Origin: Euwallacea fornicatus
Taxonomy: Eukaryota; Arthropoda; Insecta; Coleoptera; Curculionidae
Reading direction: 5' to 3'
Length of the DNA stretch: 64,000 nt
NCBI RefSeq assembly: GCF_040115645.1
Contig: NC_089547.1
Location: forward strand, 2,356,001-2,420,000
Positions 47,330 to 60,539 of this stretch are shown here, one piece after another. The notes under the pieces are model-generated. The model did no database searches, had not been told where the DNA came from, and worked only from the letters and a program-made list of their open reading frames with translations. Position 1 is the stretch's first letter. Every line of letters begins with the position of its first letter. The position numbers and the translations under genes were made by a program.

Positions 47330-49370
47330 TTCAAAATTTGCCTACGTTACAAAGAAATGACGTTAAAAAGCTTATGTCTTACGTTTGAGGGTGCTACATT
47401 GATTGGTGTTCAAGGAATATCATATTCAGCTGGTACCTCAGGAAAGTAATGAACTGTTGTAATCCACGTTCGCGCCCCTTTATTGCGAGAAATTTAACTG
47501 TACCCTTAAAGCAATTTCTCCAGCGACATAACGGCGCTTAAATTGTACAAGTTGTAAAAAGCAAGTAACTCGATGTTGGTTTTCAGTTTATTAGCAGAAC
47601 TGACAATATTCCGATATTTAGATTCTTGCCACAATGGTGTTCGCAAATTCGAAATAGCACTCTCGCGGTAATTCTCATCTCCACTGTTAAAACATACATA
47701 ATATCAAACTTCTTGCCACGGAAAAAGCTAAAGTTGCAGTGACACTTATATGTCTCATGTTATCTTTATACTTCAAACAACTACTTTATTTAAATTAAGT
47801 AAACCAAGAAAGCTGACACTAAATTGTGACAAGTTACAATTTATCTCGCTCATATTCGTTTCCAACAAAATGAGCGTTTCATCTTGCCGCAGCAGCTTTT
47901 AGAAAATTCATAACTTTCGGATTTAACTCTTTAAACGAGCTTAAAACCATCGTGCCTACACTTGCGTCCTCCTGGATGTATGCAAAGTTTAAAACTTGAA
48001 TTTCGCTTTGATGTCAGTTACCAGACCCAGTTTTACGAAATATTTTATAGCATCCTAAATGGGAAAGTACTGGTATTTGTCGTGTTAAATATTTAGTGCA
48101 ACACCAATTCAATGTAAAAAGTACTTTATAAGTGAAAACCATTTTCGTAATAACCGGTTCGGTTAATGGCTTTAACAGGTCGCTCGCAATTAAAGCATCA
48201 TAATTAGCTTCATTAAATCGCACGCGAAATTTAATTAAAACATGCCAGGAAGGGGATGTTTCAAAAAGTCTTGGAGCTAGATGTAATATTCTGTTTTAAG
48301 GTCTTCCACACATAAATTGTAAAATTTCCAAAAGGCCCTTTTTCGGTCATGTCACAAACTGTTAATTTTGTGTCCTCTTTACCTGCCTCCACCGACCTGA
48401 CAGCTTCATTTACCCCTCGGTGTCAAAAAAACGGTTTCGTTAAAATAACCATTAACTCGTAACATTTCGATGAAATTAAATCGAAATTGAGCGATGGACG
48501 GCGAAAAATTGTTATCGATCAATCAGATAATTTGGTCGGTATTGCCGTGTAGCTCGAATTTTAGGGCTGATTGTTTGGGGTGTCGCGGATTAACGAGGGA
48601 AAGTTTATAATCCACAGACGGTTGCTGATAACTATTTGTCACCGGACAGCTACGTCCACGTGATGTAGGACCCCATTTAGGTGCGTTTTGGGGGTACAAG
48701 CAATGCTGTCTGGGGGATCGTTTAGACAAAATTGATTTGGAGGGAAATTTGGGTCAACGGAGTAGTTAAAGTTTTTGTCGTGGGAAATGGTCTTGTGTTT
48801 TATCCACGTAGAGTAGAAAAATTGCGTAAATATCCGTTAGTCTGTTTTAAATTAATCCTTAAGGATGTTGAAAAATTGGCGGGAAGATAGACGTAGAAGG
48901 CAAGTAGAAATAGGGGTATGCCACACAACAGCGAACACCACTGTTGCGGAATACGCGTAGTTTTTACGTTACGTTTAGACATTCTTAACTTAGAATACGT
49001 AACGAATCTTTGTGTGCTTGCACGTGGAAAGTCGCGATGACGTATTCATTCTATGTGTCATTAGCCGTACCTGCTTTTCTTTTAGTTTTCGTCCTAATTA
49101 AACAACGCAAACTAGTAATGTTGAAAATGTCATTAAGCAATATCCGTAAAGAGGTTTTTTTATATGACGGTCACGTATTTTGTACGCGTAAAATTACCCT
49201 TATATATCCATCTATCTTATCCTATCATGACGAACAACATTATCTTGAAAGCGATGAGAAGGGCCAAGTGGGAGCCCAATCTCGAAAGTTCGTTTTGCAG
49301 AAAAATGATAAAATACCGTTTTGAAATTTTAAAAATGTTAGCTCTATTTTGATATATTGAGAAAAATCCG
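47330..49370. other. Non-coding stretch
   Basis: No gene or transposon recognised; small open frames only. Confidence 0.4.
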
Positions 49371-49380
49371 AAAGGTTATA

Positions 49381-49515
49381 CACGGTGTTTGAAAGAATTG
49401 ATACGAAACTTGAGGAGGTGAAACGAGAGCGAAAGATAGTACAAGGAGTTCCTGTAAACGTTGATCCGGCGGAGCTCTGTTTCTGAGATATGACCCTCCA
49501 AAGAAGTCCTATAAT
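49381..49515 (+). mobile_element. Transposon left end, unpaired
   Basis: TA-CACGGTGTTTGAAAGAATT followed by CTTGAGGAGGTGAAACG and TTTCTGAGATATGACCCTC resembles the 5' leader of insect Tc1/mariner-superfamily elements. No right end or coding part nearby. Confidence 0.45.
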
Positions 49516-49834
49516 TTGGACATTTTTTAACGTAACTTTCTTCCCGATTTAGATAATAAATAAAAATTGTAGTTAATAATCATACCATCAGGAGCTGTTA
49601 CTGGCATAAATTTCATTAATATCGATCATGAATAAGGGTAGTTTTTTAACTAGCAGCAACAGAAAGTTTTCAAATATTTTTTATTGATTTGAATTATCAC
49701 GCAAATGCTATTATTTTTTTAATGAACTAGATTTTTTTGAAATGGCTTGAGGGCCATAGGGGACACAGAAAATGGGAGAATTGTACTATGTCGAAGACTA
49801 CCGTACTAGTCCATATATTGTATATGTACATATA

Positions 49835-50423
49835 CAGGGTGTTTCCTAACTACGTGTAAAAAATTTGAAGGCGTAATCCTCGACTGATTTTGAGTCAAAA
49901 ATGTCCGCAAATGCCTTGTTTCCAACATACAGGGTGTTGACTGAAAGACGTTGAAAAAGGTTTTAAAGGTTTCTAAAGGTGTGGTGGTATTTAGTAACTT
50001 GTTTATTGTTAGTTTTTTTTGCTACTTCCACTACTATAAACAAGATAGTCAGTGTTATTTTGGTGTTTTACTCTCTAAAGTGAAAGAATTTAGTTCTGTG
50101 TCCCAAAAATCAGATTAAACCTAAGTTTTGAAAATTTTTCAAATGCCTAATTACACTAATCAAGAAATGGCCAATATGGTTTTTGTTTACGGCCTTGCTG
50201 ATGGTAAGTGTTTGGCAGCGAGGCGCATTTACATGGAAAGTTTTCCAAACCACCAAACTCCCAACCACCAAACCTTTAAAAACCTCTTTCAACGTCTTTC
50301 AGTCAACACCCTGTATCTTGGAAACAAGGCATTTGCGGACATATGTTTATTAGACATTTTTGACTGAAAATCGGTCGAGGATTACGCCTTTAAATTTTTT
50401 ACACGTAGTTAAGAAACACCCTG
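49835..50423 (+). mobile_element. Nested TIR element with TA flanks
   Basis: The outer ends are CAGGGTGTTTCCTAACTACG (49835) and its inverse to 50423, with TA at 49833-49834 and 50424-50425. Outer arms are 95 bp (49835-49929) and 110 bp (50314-50423, longer by a short insertion). The inner element 49930-50313 begins CAGGGTGTTGACTGAAAGAC and ends in the inverse, again beside TA on both sides, at the centre of the outer palindrome (TTTCCAA.../...TTGGAAA). Confidence 0.9.
50143..50310 (+). pseudogene. Transposase N-terminal fragment with its start codon
   Basis: ATG at 50143 begins PNYTNQEMANMVFVYGLADG and continues CLAARRIYMESFPNH, then HQTFKNLFQRL. This is the typical N-terminal helix-turn-helix of insect Tc1/mariner-superfamily transposases (YTNxExADM...YG...AxxLYxExFPNR). 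After QRL the frame enters the inner right TIR and the catalytic domain is absent. The codons for about TFKNLFQRL overlap the TIR, so an inverted copy of them lies in the left TIR. A 10-residue NHQTPNHQT duplication also shows. Confidence 0.82.
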
Positions 50424-50429
50424 TATATC

Positions 50430-53400
50430 AGAAACAAATCTATTAATGCAAAATATAGAAAGAGAAAAAGAAAAAGCATCCGTATTTCACTATCTGCGTT
50501 ATATATAACGTATCCTGAAAAGTTCCAGCACCCTTTAAGGGCTAGTTTCGGTGATAATAACTATTTCATTTTTTCGTCGAAGTGCGGTTAAAATTCTAAA
50601 ATTTGAAAACTCCCGTCCTAAATGACTGGCTATTTAAACATTATCATTAAGATGCCTAACTGAAAATGCTAATATTTACGTAACGACCTTTTAAACTTGT
50701 CTCCGCCTTCATCAACCCAGAGGTAATTCCTGTAAATTTTCGACTGATTATGCCGAGAGACTTTTGTCATTTAGAACTTTTCCGTTTAGCGCCCTCAAAG
50801 AGAGACAGTAGAAAAAAAGAAATTACGCCTCTAATTGCTCGGCAACTTCAACAGGAACTTCAAAGTGAAATTTAAGTTTGTCCAAAGTTTTTAACTTTGC
50901 GCCACATATTTCAGAGGGAAGAGGAGATAAAAAAGTCTGCCGTAAATTGCAGGAATGCTGAATTGATGTAAGTGTAATTTGCAGAGAAAAGGAGATAAAA
51001 TTGCTTTGATGTTACATATTGTCATATATAGAGCCCTTAGTACACCCTTCGACTTGAAATTACTGCAGATTCTGGAATTAGAAATTATTCAAACTTTTCA
51101 ATTTGCATACCTAATTTTTTTTTCATGCATTATTGGTGCCGAGAAAGTTAATTTGCGGAATTTCCGAATAGAATTTTTTTCGTAGAAAAATGAACTAACT
51201 ATTCCTTTAATCCTCAACTCGCTTTTCTCAACTTTTAATCGAATGAAGCGGGGACATAATTTATAAAATTGGTGAAATTGAAGGCGCACGTCCCCGACTT
51301 CTACGTGACGAAAAGTTGCTTGGAAATTCCTCCCGGTTTGAGGAAAATTGTGGAAAATTTAGCCGAGGCAGCGTGGGAAATCGCGCACCCTCGTTATGGC
51401 TTTGTTCTGTCGCAGTCCGCGAACATTTTCAGTTCATTTGATTGCGCCAATTAAACTAAAACGTTGTAATTAGTTAATTAATAAAATGGCGAGAGCGAGC
51501 AATTTTTGCTGCCGTTCGTGTAATATTTTTTTAATTTCACACATAAGAGACAAATCTAGTAGGATAACAGAAGTTAATTAAATGGTCTCAGGTACTAAAC
51601 GGTTTATGTTTGTTTCTAATTGGCCAATTTATTCTAAAGTTTCGTAATAAGTTGCTGGTTTATCCCGGAGCGTGTAAGAAGGACTCCTAGCCTTAGTCAA
51701 ATTATATTTGGATTTAGTGGCTGCTCTGCGCTGGAAGTTTTACTAGAATGTAAACACTTTAACCAACTAACGTACATGATCTGAGAAGTTTAAGGGCTTT
51801 AAAGCAATGCTTCGTTGTAAACATATTGTCACTGAAGTTCAGAAAAGGAAAATAGGATTGGGGTTCAATACATATCCACATTTTTCATATTAAGTGATTT
51901 TTACCTGGACCTTTTAATTACCTTTCATTAGAGCTTTTTTCTCTCAGTGTGCTCTTCCCTTATAATCTCTCCGTAGAACCGTTAATTCAATCATCCATTT
52001 TTTCAGATCTTAAATAACTTCAACAGTCTATATCTACTTTTTCCGCCTTAACATCCCCTCCTTCACCGATTATTTACTGTAAATTTAAATTTTACATTGA
52101 ATCATGTATGTGCTAAATCAGGCCTAATTGTAGCATTCTTTCCATCTTTAATTCTTGCAGTTTACTCAAAATTAGCACAATATTTTTGTATTTTTTTAAA
52201 TTTTATCTAAACACAGAACGATGCACTGCTTATTCATTCCATTATTCAAAAGACTGGACTGCATATTACCTCATATTACCGTTCAGAGTTCAAGCTTTCC
52301 ATTCGACGCCTGGTAGTCTGATATAATTATTTTAAACCAGATCGGCCTGATTGCATATTTTAGCATCACTATAAAGAGGACCTTTGGCCCCGGCGGCTAA
52401 TAATTTATTACTAAATACCTGGAGGTTCATATGATGGTTAGTATCCTCTCTGAACGTTTTTCAAACGATTCCACGGACTACCGGCGCTGTGGCACTTGCC
52501 GTGTGAATTCAAATATTCTGATCATTTGGAAATACATACGGGGATGGGAGGTCCATGGGTCTTGGATTGAAACGTTATTTTCTGTAGGGTTTTCTCATCA
52601 TGATTTTTGCCTCGTGTGAGGTTTCTATATTATAATTGGTGACCTCAGTGGAACCCTTACTTCAAAATTTTACTGAAAAATAAGTCTTTTGAATATGTAT
52701 ATAGTAGCGACAAAATTGTAATTACGGTAAAAATTAGCTCTAAACAACAAAAAAATTAATTTGCTAAATTAAAAGTTAGTACATTCATCCAGAGACACTG
52801 GATAAAAAAAACGATTCCATGAAATTATTTATTTGGCTATTTTTTTTTATCAATTTGTTTGTCACTACCCCCAAAAATTACACAAACACGGAAAATTTTC
52901 ATTGTGAGCAATGTGATCCATTCGCTAATGGGTGCTTCAGATATTTTATTTATGTTTGTTCGAGTTAATAAAATCATATCCAGACGCACCAGGGTTAGGA
53001 GTTTTAAAATCAAAACAGCCACCATTGTCTCAAACACTCCTGATATTTTACGAGGTTTATGGTTAAGCCAATAAATTTTTCTACTCTATTTTCAAGTCTC
53101 TCAATTTGGCCACTTTAAAAATGGCTTGACCTTAGCCTTTTAGACATATGCCCGAAATTTACGAGCGTCCTATATAAAAGTTTTCTCCGAATGTAGGACG
53201 TATTAAATTTGAACAAAATAGGCCTTTAAACGGAGAACTTTTCAAATAAATCTCTGCCCAAGCCATTTCTATATTCTAGCAGTTAGCCATATGTTCTGAT
53301 AACCTCAGCTGGGACCATATTTTCCAATATAAGCTAGCTCCAAAGGCGTCATGGGTCTTTATGAAGGCTATAAATTAGTCTGTTACCTTTTTAATTTAAC

Positions 53401-56400
53401 AGCAACCAAAGACGTGGCCTTCCTCGAGGTCTGTGGCGTAAATTTCGATTTTCCCTAGTTTGCCGCTTAATGGGCTAATTTGAATGTGGCCCAGCATGCG
53501 GAAAATTGCAATATAGTGGCCCACATCTACTTTTTTCTCGTGGGGGAAAAAAAGGAACTTTCCCAGTCATAAGTCTGGCATCGTTTAACGGGCAAAATCT
53601 CGTAATAACAAACGAGCACTCTTTCTGTTAGAAAACCGGCAGCTGCCCTAAATAACTAACAAACTACAAGCGGGCAGAACAAACAAAAATCCTTTCCAAC
53701 TATAAATTTACCGGTAAGGTCGTTTTGTTATTACCGAAAAAACTCGAAGGTATAAATCACGAGCGCCGTCCAATAAGGGCGTCCCGACGCCCATTCCGGA
53801 TAACATAGCCGTTCCTTTGTTTTTGTCCGAAATAATTTCGGGCAAATTCGAGCTTTTGTGTCGCGCTCGGTATTTAATCTTTCGACTTGACAAAAGCTTT
53901 ATAATCATGATGTTCTTTTGATTATCTATGGACGCAAACCAGCTAGGATTACATACGTTGCTAGCTAGGTAATAAGGGTATACGAATGGAATTGCTAAAA
54001 AGATTTGCACGCAAAAACGTTCAGATTTTTATTTGGATTATATGTCTGTCATTGTTTATTTTTTGAACATTTACTTTATTCTCTATATTTGTAGAATTGT
54101 TAATAGTCCCATATACGCTATTCGAATTTATTATAAATCGGGAGGTGCCATGCAAATCAATTGGTTTGTTCCTCTATGGTATGGTGATAGCATCTGAATT
54201 TGATATATAAGTGAGGTTCGAGGTATTAGTAGGCATATGCGGGATTTCTAAGATTTCAAGAACCCAGGACGTGTCCGCTAAAATTTGGCATATGTTAGAT
54301 TTCTAATCTCTCTTATATGTCACATTTGGATGTCGTGAATGTCAGTTATTTGAAGACGAGCGAAACAAGACCTTTTCATGGCACCGCCCGATTTTTAATA
54401 AGTTGCAACAGCGTATGTCACAATCTCAATTGCAGCTCAGTTTCAGTGTCAAATCAACATATTATTTTTAGGTTAATTAATTGTTTAATTAAATCAGGTT
54501 GGTTTGGCACATTAACTCCTGCAAGAGTATTTTGTGTCAATTTTGAACAAGATCACTTAAGATTGGTAAATAAAGGGAATTAGTAACTTTCAATTTTATC
54601 TTCAGTTGATTATATTTTTAAACGAAATCTCTTGACACTTCATTATTTATCAAGCAGATTCCGGACATTTGGTAAATCCACCTTTCCGCTATCAATAATT
54701 GCGATTTTACGGAAAAATAATGCAAATTATATGTAAAGCGTTCCGTATTTCCAAGGAAAATCCATCAATCGAAGGGCGTTATTCCAAGTCTGATTTCCAT
54801 GCCTAAATCCGAGTCCATTTGTAACGGTACATAGATTGCCTAAAACACTCTCCAAGTTATTCCCCAGATTGATTGCGAATTCAATGAAACAACAACGTCT
54901 GGGAGAAATGGGAATTCTTTAACAACCATGATAATTAAAAAATCAGTTTGCAGTATAGGCAATTGCACTATTAAACATTGATATCCTTAAAACTGCAAAT
55001 AATAAATGAGAATGTTAAAAATGCATCTGGTAATTTTGCAAGTCACTCAAAGTTAAAATAATCCGTTAAAAAGAACTGGTTAAAACTCGCTATCTGGACG
55101 TTTACATGACGCTAAATAATCCCGAAAACTTTGTTCCTACCGCTAAAATGTTTAAAATTCTAGCTGAGTTCAAGCAGAAGCTACTACATACATCAACAAA
55201 ACCCATGAGAAATAAAGATGTTGGGTACCGTCTTTGTTGCATATCTAATTCCCAGAACCATATGGCTGCAAAAGAATGTATTACTGAAGCCGATAATATC
55301 TTAGAGAACCCATAAACAATGCAGCTCCAATGTGTCTCTTAATACTGGCTTTTGATTGTAACGTATGACGCCAATTGTCCTCTAGTATTAATATCTCGAA
55401 AGTTAGTTTCCATCCAGAAGTGCCTTTAGTGGCTCATAAATTCGACAATAAAATGCAGATTCTCAAAGAAATCGCCCTTATAATGGCTGGGCCCTTTTAG
55501 GGCTTCTTTTTCCTCCAAGAAAAATTGCCTGGAAGTTTTTACATAAATTTGAGATGACGAAAGTGGGAAGCTTTGTGTTAGGTCGGAACCGTACAAAGGC
55601 GACGTAAAATAAGTCCAGAGCTTTGAATAACACAGAAGTGAAAAAATAAACTTATTTCTAGGTGTTTTTTCTGTTGCATTCGTTCAAGTTTACTTAAATG
55701 AAACCTAAACAGAGACATACAATTTTTGGAGACAAAAGTCTTTCGTTCGCATAGAAAACGAAAAAGAAAATCCCTGGTTGTCACTTTTGATTTAAATTTA
55801 AATCGAATTTTTTTCTCGGGCGAGAAAAACCGTAATCCGAGGCACGATGCCAAAAATCGTTTTGATATATCGCGTTTTCTGGCATTCCTTTATACAAATA
55901 ATTTTCCATCTCATTTTACATACTTTCCACTTCTACGCAGGAAAAAATGGACGAGATATATCAAAATCCCGACTAGAAAGCGAGGAAAAACGACGCATAA
56001 CCGAGGATATCTAAACAGGGCTTAGCCCGAGAAGCATATGCTTGTTGTTTTATTAAACATTCCATTTTCAAGAAAATGCTTTTACCATTGAAATGTTCTC
56101 GCATTAAAGACAATGACGGCATCCAGAATACCTGATTGATATGGCCTCTCTCCAGAGATTAGAATATGATACGGGGGTAGGTCCACCGTAACCGAATCTC
56201 CCTCCCTTGATAATAAGCTCTGTGGAAGTTGGGTATATTATCTGAGAGCAGATTATGAAACTTTAATTGGTGAAACGGATTTTGTGGTATGCTGAAATCT
56301 TATGCGATAGACTGCATTAGACAAGTTTAGAGGAAAACAAATCCAGTTAATTAATAATTAAATAATTCAATTATGGTAATTATCTCGATAATTACGTTAA

Positions 56401-56970
56401 AGGCGGCTGTAGGCACATAATATGGGTCCAGGGTAGGTGCAGCACTGGGAGATCTATGCGTGGTCTTCATCAACAGTCTAATTTATTGAAATTTGTGTGA
56501 AATAAAGTTTCTGGGCGAGAAAACGTGTGTTAAATGTCAACTAAAGTTTGAAAGGGATTGCTTAATATTAGACTGACCAAAGTGGCAAAACAAAGGGTTT
56601 TCAACTAATTCAATTGAAAATCTATGCGAAATCGGTTAAATTCAGATAAAATCTCTATGAAATTTGTTTGCTTACCTCGGCATTATGTAGTTAATTTTAA
56701 ATGGAAAATTTATGATGGATTAGTTCAATATTTATGAAATTTTGTATAGTATTATGTAAGCAAAATATGAAAAAGATCTAAAATTGGAAACCAATTTGAA
56801 ACAGCGTGGGTGTGAAAGTTTACAGACTATGAGTCAGTCCAAAATGGTTGAATTTTGGCCGGTATCAGGTAGACTGGTAACAGAAAAGGGTTTATAAGCA
56901 AAATTTGTAAAAAGACAAATTTGCTATATTGACGCTATGTTCATTGCAAAATTTTTGAAATATAATATCC
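50430..56970. other. Long non-coding stretch
   Basis: No host exon or clear transposon. Open frames at 53708-54010, 54317-54583, 55106-55315 and 55726-56025 lack features. Composition is uniform AT-rich with GC-richer patches near 51300-51430 and 53400-53900. Confidence 0.4.
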
Positions 56971-57016
56971 AAACAAGCTTAGGTATCGACTGAACTGTAG
57001 AAAAATTCCTCGTTAA

Positions 57017-57340
57017 TGTTAAGTATTTGAAATGCAAGTCATTATTTTCTAAACAGTAACAAAGCTTATTTTCAAACTCTACTCTAACATTAACAAAAAC
57101 CTCTACTTGAATTTCCCTACACACAACTGTAATTGTTCTCTTCAATCATTCCACTTCTCGAGGCTGGGTTTTACAAACGACAATTATGAGATGCCCTCAA
57201 AGAAACAAAACTCAAAGGTGTTAAATCGGGCGATTGCGGTGGCCACTCGATGGGTCCTTTTTGACTAATCCATTTGCCGGGAAACCTATCGTTTAACCAA
57301 GATCTAAAGGAAAAAACACAGTGCGTGGAGCATCACCTTG
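57017..57340 (-). pseudogene. DDE transposase C-terminal half (left arm and centre)
   Basis: Read downward: QQGDAPRTVFF-like second-Asp context near 57320, GKWISQKGPIEWPPQSPDLTPL (third catalytic block), a frameshift, then TVVCREIQVEVFVNVRVEF and KLCYCLENNDLHFKYL, the normal C-terminus. Inactive through frame breaks. Confidence 0.82.
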
Positions 57341-57562
57341 TTGGAAGTGAAGATCTTCTTGTAACACGCTATCATCAGCCTTTAACTCGTGAAATAAAAT
57401 TTATAATAATAAATAATAATCACTCATTTTGATGCAACAGTCTTATTCTTATAGTTGTGTCTACAAGCAGAATATTTACATAAATGCATTTATAAATATA
57501 TATATAAACAAATTAAAACTAAAATAATTATCTGTTTTTTATAAAACCTAGTCAAGATTTGG

Positions 57563-57703
57563 AAGGATCGAAGGGAAGAATTACAGCTGCGTGTAGGGAA
57601 TTTCAAGTAGAAGTTTTTGCGAATGTCAGAATGGGGTGCGAAAACAAACTTTATTACTGTTTAGAAAATAGGCAGCATTTTGAACACTTAAAACATGAAT
57701 AAG
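57563..57703 (+). pseudogene. Second, inverted copy of the same transposase C-terminus
   Basis: The plus-strand frame reads ITAACREFQVEVFANVRMG then NKLYYCLENRQHFEHLKHE and a stop. It is better preserved than the left copy in this part (HFEHL intact) and points the opposite way. Confidence 0.85.
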
Positions 57704-57744
57704 CAAGTTTTCTATAATACAGTCGATACTTAACCCTGTTTACG

Positions 57745-60530
57745 GCATGGACATGACTTTTAAAAAACTTCTGAAAGGAAAAAAAGAAATACATTTGGAA
57801 AGCCAATTGAGAGACCTTTTAAATAGGCTATAACTCAACTCCCCTTCCCATTTTAGATTTTAGTGGTTGTTTCCACCCCGCTAGACGGTGCATGCAATTT
57901 AATAGAAAATCTACTTAAAGAATGTCCCTCTTGAAAATAAAATCAACTTGTATTTGCATAATTACATATTTTTAATAAGAACCGCAATATTGAGGGTGGT
58001 TCGCGTTCAAATTGACGCGCTGTATAGGACAAATGCTCAGTGGAAGTAGCGAATTAGGATCAGCGGGTGGTCTATTAATAAATAAGTTTCCTAGAACCTT
58101 AAACGCAATCATTTCACACTTTAAAAGAATTTTATACAAATGGCAGTCGGTTTGTTTTTGTCTCCTCCGTAATGACAACACAGAAACTCAAACCGACAAC
58201 AAACTGAAGTGAAGTCGTTCGCTATCTCTTGTTAGTTGAGTAATAAATGTTGTCTTAGAGCAACAAGGCACAAACAAATAAATAACGACTGATTGCAGGC
58301 CTGGAATTTCCTTTAAACGGCTTGTTGTAGTCACCAGTGATAAACCATCAAGTGCTAAAAGCCCTATTTATTTAAGTGCGCACCAGTGTACCGGAAGAAT
58401 ACGGTATGTGGGTTCAGGGTGATAATTGCTATTTTTGGGTCACACTATTAAACTAAAACACGATTATAACCTATTACCGATGTATGAGCTCAATGGAATA
58501 TCCGAAAGCCCTTCCATCCATCATATCGTTTGCCTTCAGTATTTGTTCCTTTTTGCCGCGGCTATTGTTACTTCAAGATACATTGTTTCCCCAGGAAAAG
58601 AAAAAACGAGTCGGAAAAGATGAAATTTTAAATTTGTGATGTTTTGATCTTTGCATACCTTTTTAAGGATAAAGTGCTTGAGACATAAAGATAAAAGAGG
58701 AGTAATTTACATAGGAAAATAAGAACTGCCTTAATGGGGTCTTGGCGCGCTCCCATGCCTTCTTTGGTGCATTAGGAGCACGATTCTTTGGGTTTATTGC
58801 GGCATATTATTATAACTACAGTGTGGTTTACTTGAATTTGGAAAGTAACTAACTGGCGATTTTATAGATACGCGAAATTCTCCAGTGGGATAAAATGTGG
58901 GTGAAATCGGGGCTCGAAAATTTCTGTGGCATAACTGTGTGAAGTTGGGTTAGTTCAGTTTGGTGTGTGAAACCCGGATACCTGCGGAAGATATTTGCGG
59001 CCAATTATAAAAGCGAAAAGGCCTTTAGTTGGTTTAGTTAACTTAGATAAAATTGCGTGTGAGACCTATCGGACTCGGGCAACATTTGTGTGAACCTAAT
59101 CGTTAAGTTTAACGGTTACAACTGAGATTTTACGCTATTTGGATAAAATTTGTATTACATGCATATATTCCTTCCCATTGGATTTAATTAAATTCCATAC
59201 TAAAGCTCAAAATTTAATTATTATTTAATATTTAGGTGGTAATTAAATTCCGTTTTAAACACCAAAACTCAGATGGTCTTGCACCGCTGGCAAGATGGGA
59301 TCTCTTAAAGCTGGTTAGATCCTAAATTGATTTGTTATCATGATTCGACACTCGATATCGATCGACGGTCCCTATCACTGACCCACGCGCAATTAATTAA
59401 TAACAACATTAATAAACACATAATAAAATTCCGACCTTTCAACTTCCATCGAGATCCGTGGTCGGGCCAGGATTTTTCCCCATAAATTAGTTTTTAATGC
59501 CCTTTCAGAGGCCATGTCCTCGTTCAGGGCAAAGGGCCTTTTAGTAGACGTAAATGAGTTTTTCACCCTTTTCAACGTCCGTCCCTTCGTGTAATAAGAT
59601 GTCATAAATTTGTTGCGAATTTGCGGCCGTTTGCTTCGGGAAACCGACATGTTTATGAGCCTTTCGATGCATATGAATAATCGAATTTTACGCGACGGGG
59701 AGCGCAGTTTCGACCCTTTAAAACGCAACCCGGGGAAGTTTTTTTTTTTATTTTGGGGGTGTTATTAGTCCTGCCCCGGAAAGTTTTTGCTCCATTGCGT
59801 CCATAAACAATGGCACCAGGTGGTGTTTTTTTTGCGACGACCCGCACGCGAACGCACGAGGGTTTTCATATTAATTGACTTTCGGGTAAATGTAGCACGT
59901 AGGAGGGCTTTTAACACATGAATTCACACATATAATGACTGGAAATAATATAAAACCATCCGTTCCTCTGTTATCACCAGGGATTTAGGCAGCATAATCT
60001 AGTTTTGCAGCCGTGAATTTAGGTATATTCAATCACCTGTTTCAACAAACGATCATCATTTTCAGCTCTATCAATCACGATGTAATGATGATTTATTAGT
60101 TGACAGCACTGTTATGGGGGTAAAATCAGTTAATATGTTCACCCCGGCAGATGATGCATGTTTGTGTCTGATACGTGATACGTTTGAATGCACTTTTTCT
60201 ATTTGCACCCTCCCGAAGAAAATTATAAATTTTATATTGAGGTTTCATCCTTCAGTGCCCGTTCTGCCTCGTGCGACCGATTTACATAATCAAATTCCCT
60301 CGACCATCGCATTTGACGTATAAAGTGCCATGCCTTACGGCCAATTTGTACCTTTAAGTCCGCTCAAACGTTCAACAAAATGGTCTGGAAATATAACTTT
60401 TATAAAGGCAAAATCACAATATTCCCCTCGAGCCAGTAAATCGTCGAGAATAAAAAATTCTGATACTACTCACTTACATGGAACTTAGAGGCTGATACAA
60501 TAAACAATTTAACCGCATGCGTTCAGTACA
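57745..60530. other. Non-coding stretch
   Basis: No gene recognised. A (TA)-rich run lies just before it at about 57495. Between 58880 and 59110 a GTGTGAA motif recurs four times, and a 25-bp relative of one unit (GGACTYGGG...ATTTGTGTGAA) appears again at about 61620; this may be an old repeat. Confidence 0.35.
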
Positions 60531-60539
60531 TTAACAAAT

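Larger units (their letters stand above)
56974..57739 (-). mobile_element. Foldback element made of inverted transposase 3' ends
   Basis: Inverted arms of about 170 bp: the left starts CAAGCTTAGGTATCGACTG at 56974; the right, read in inverse from 57739, starts CAGGGTTAAGTATCGACTG. Both arms carry the same transposase C-terminal coding sequence pointing outward. The left arm continues inward (to about 57340) with more transposase; the right copy stops after the shared part. Confidence 0.82.

Noticed and set aside
52859..53074. Transposase C-terminus-like words (SNTPDILRGLW)
   Set aside because: No catalytic block upstream and the reverse frame is equally open; likely chance.
54317..54583. Possible THAP-like zinc finger (RVFCVNFEQDHL)
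   Set aside because: Only one short stretch fits; Cys/His spacing and the Trp/Pro positions are not met.
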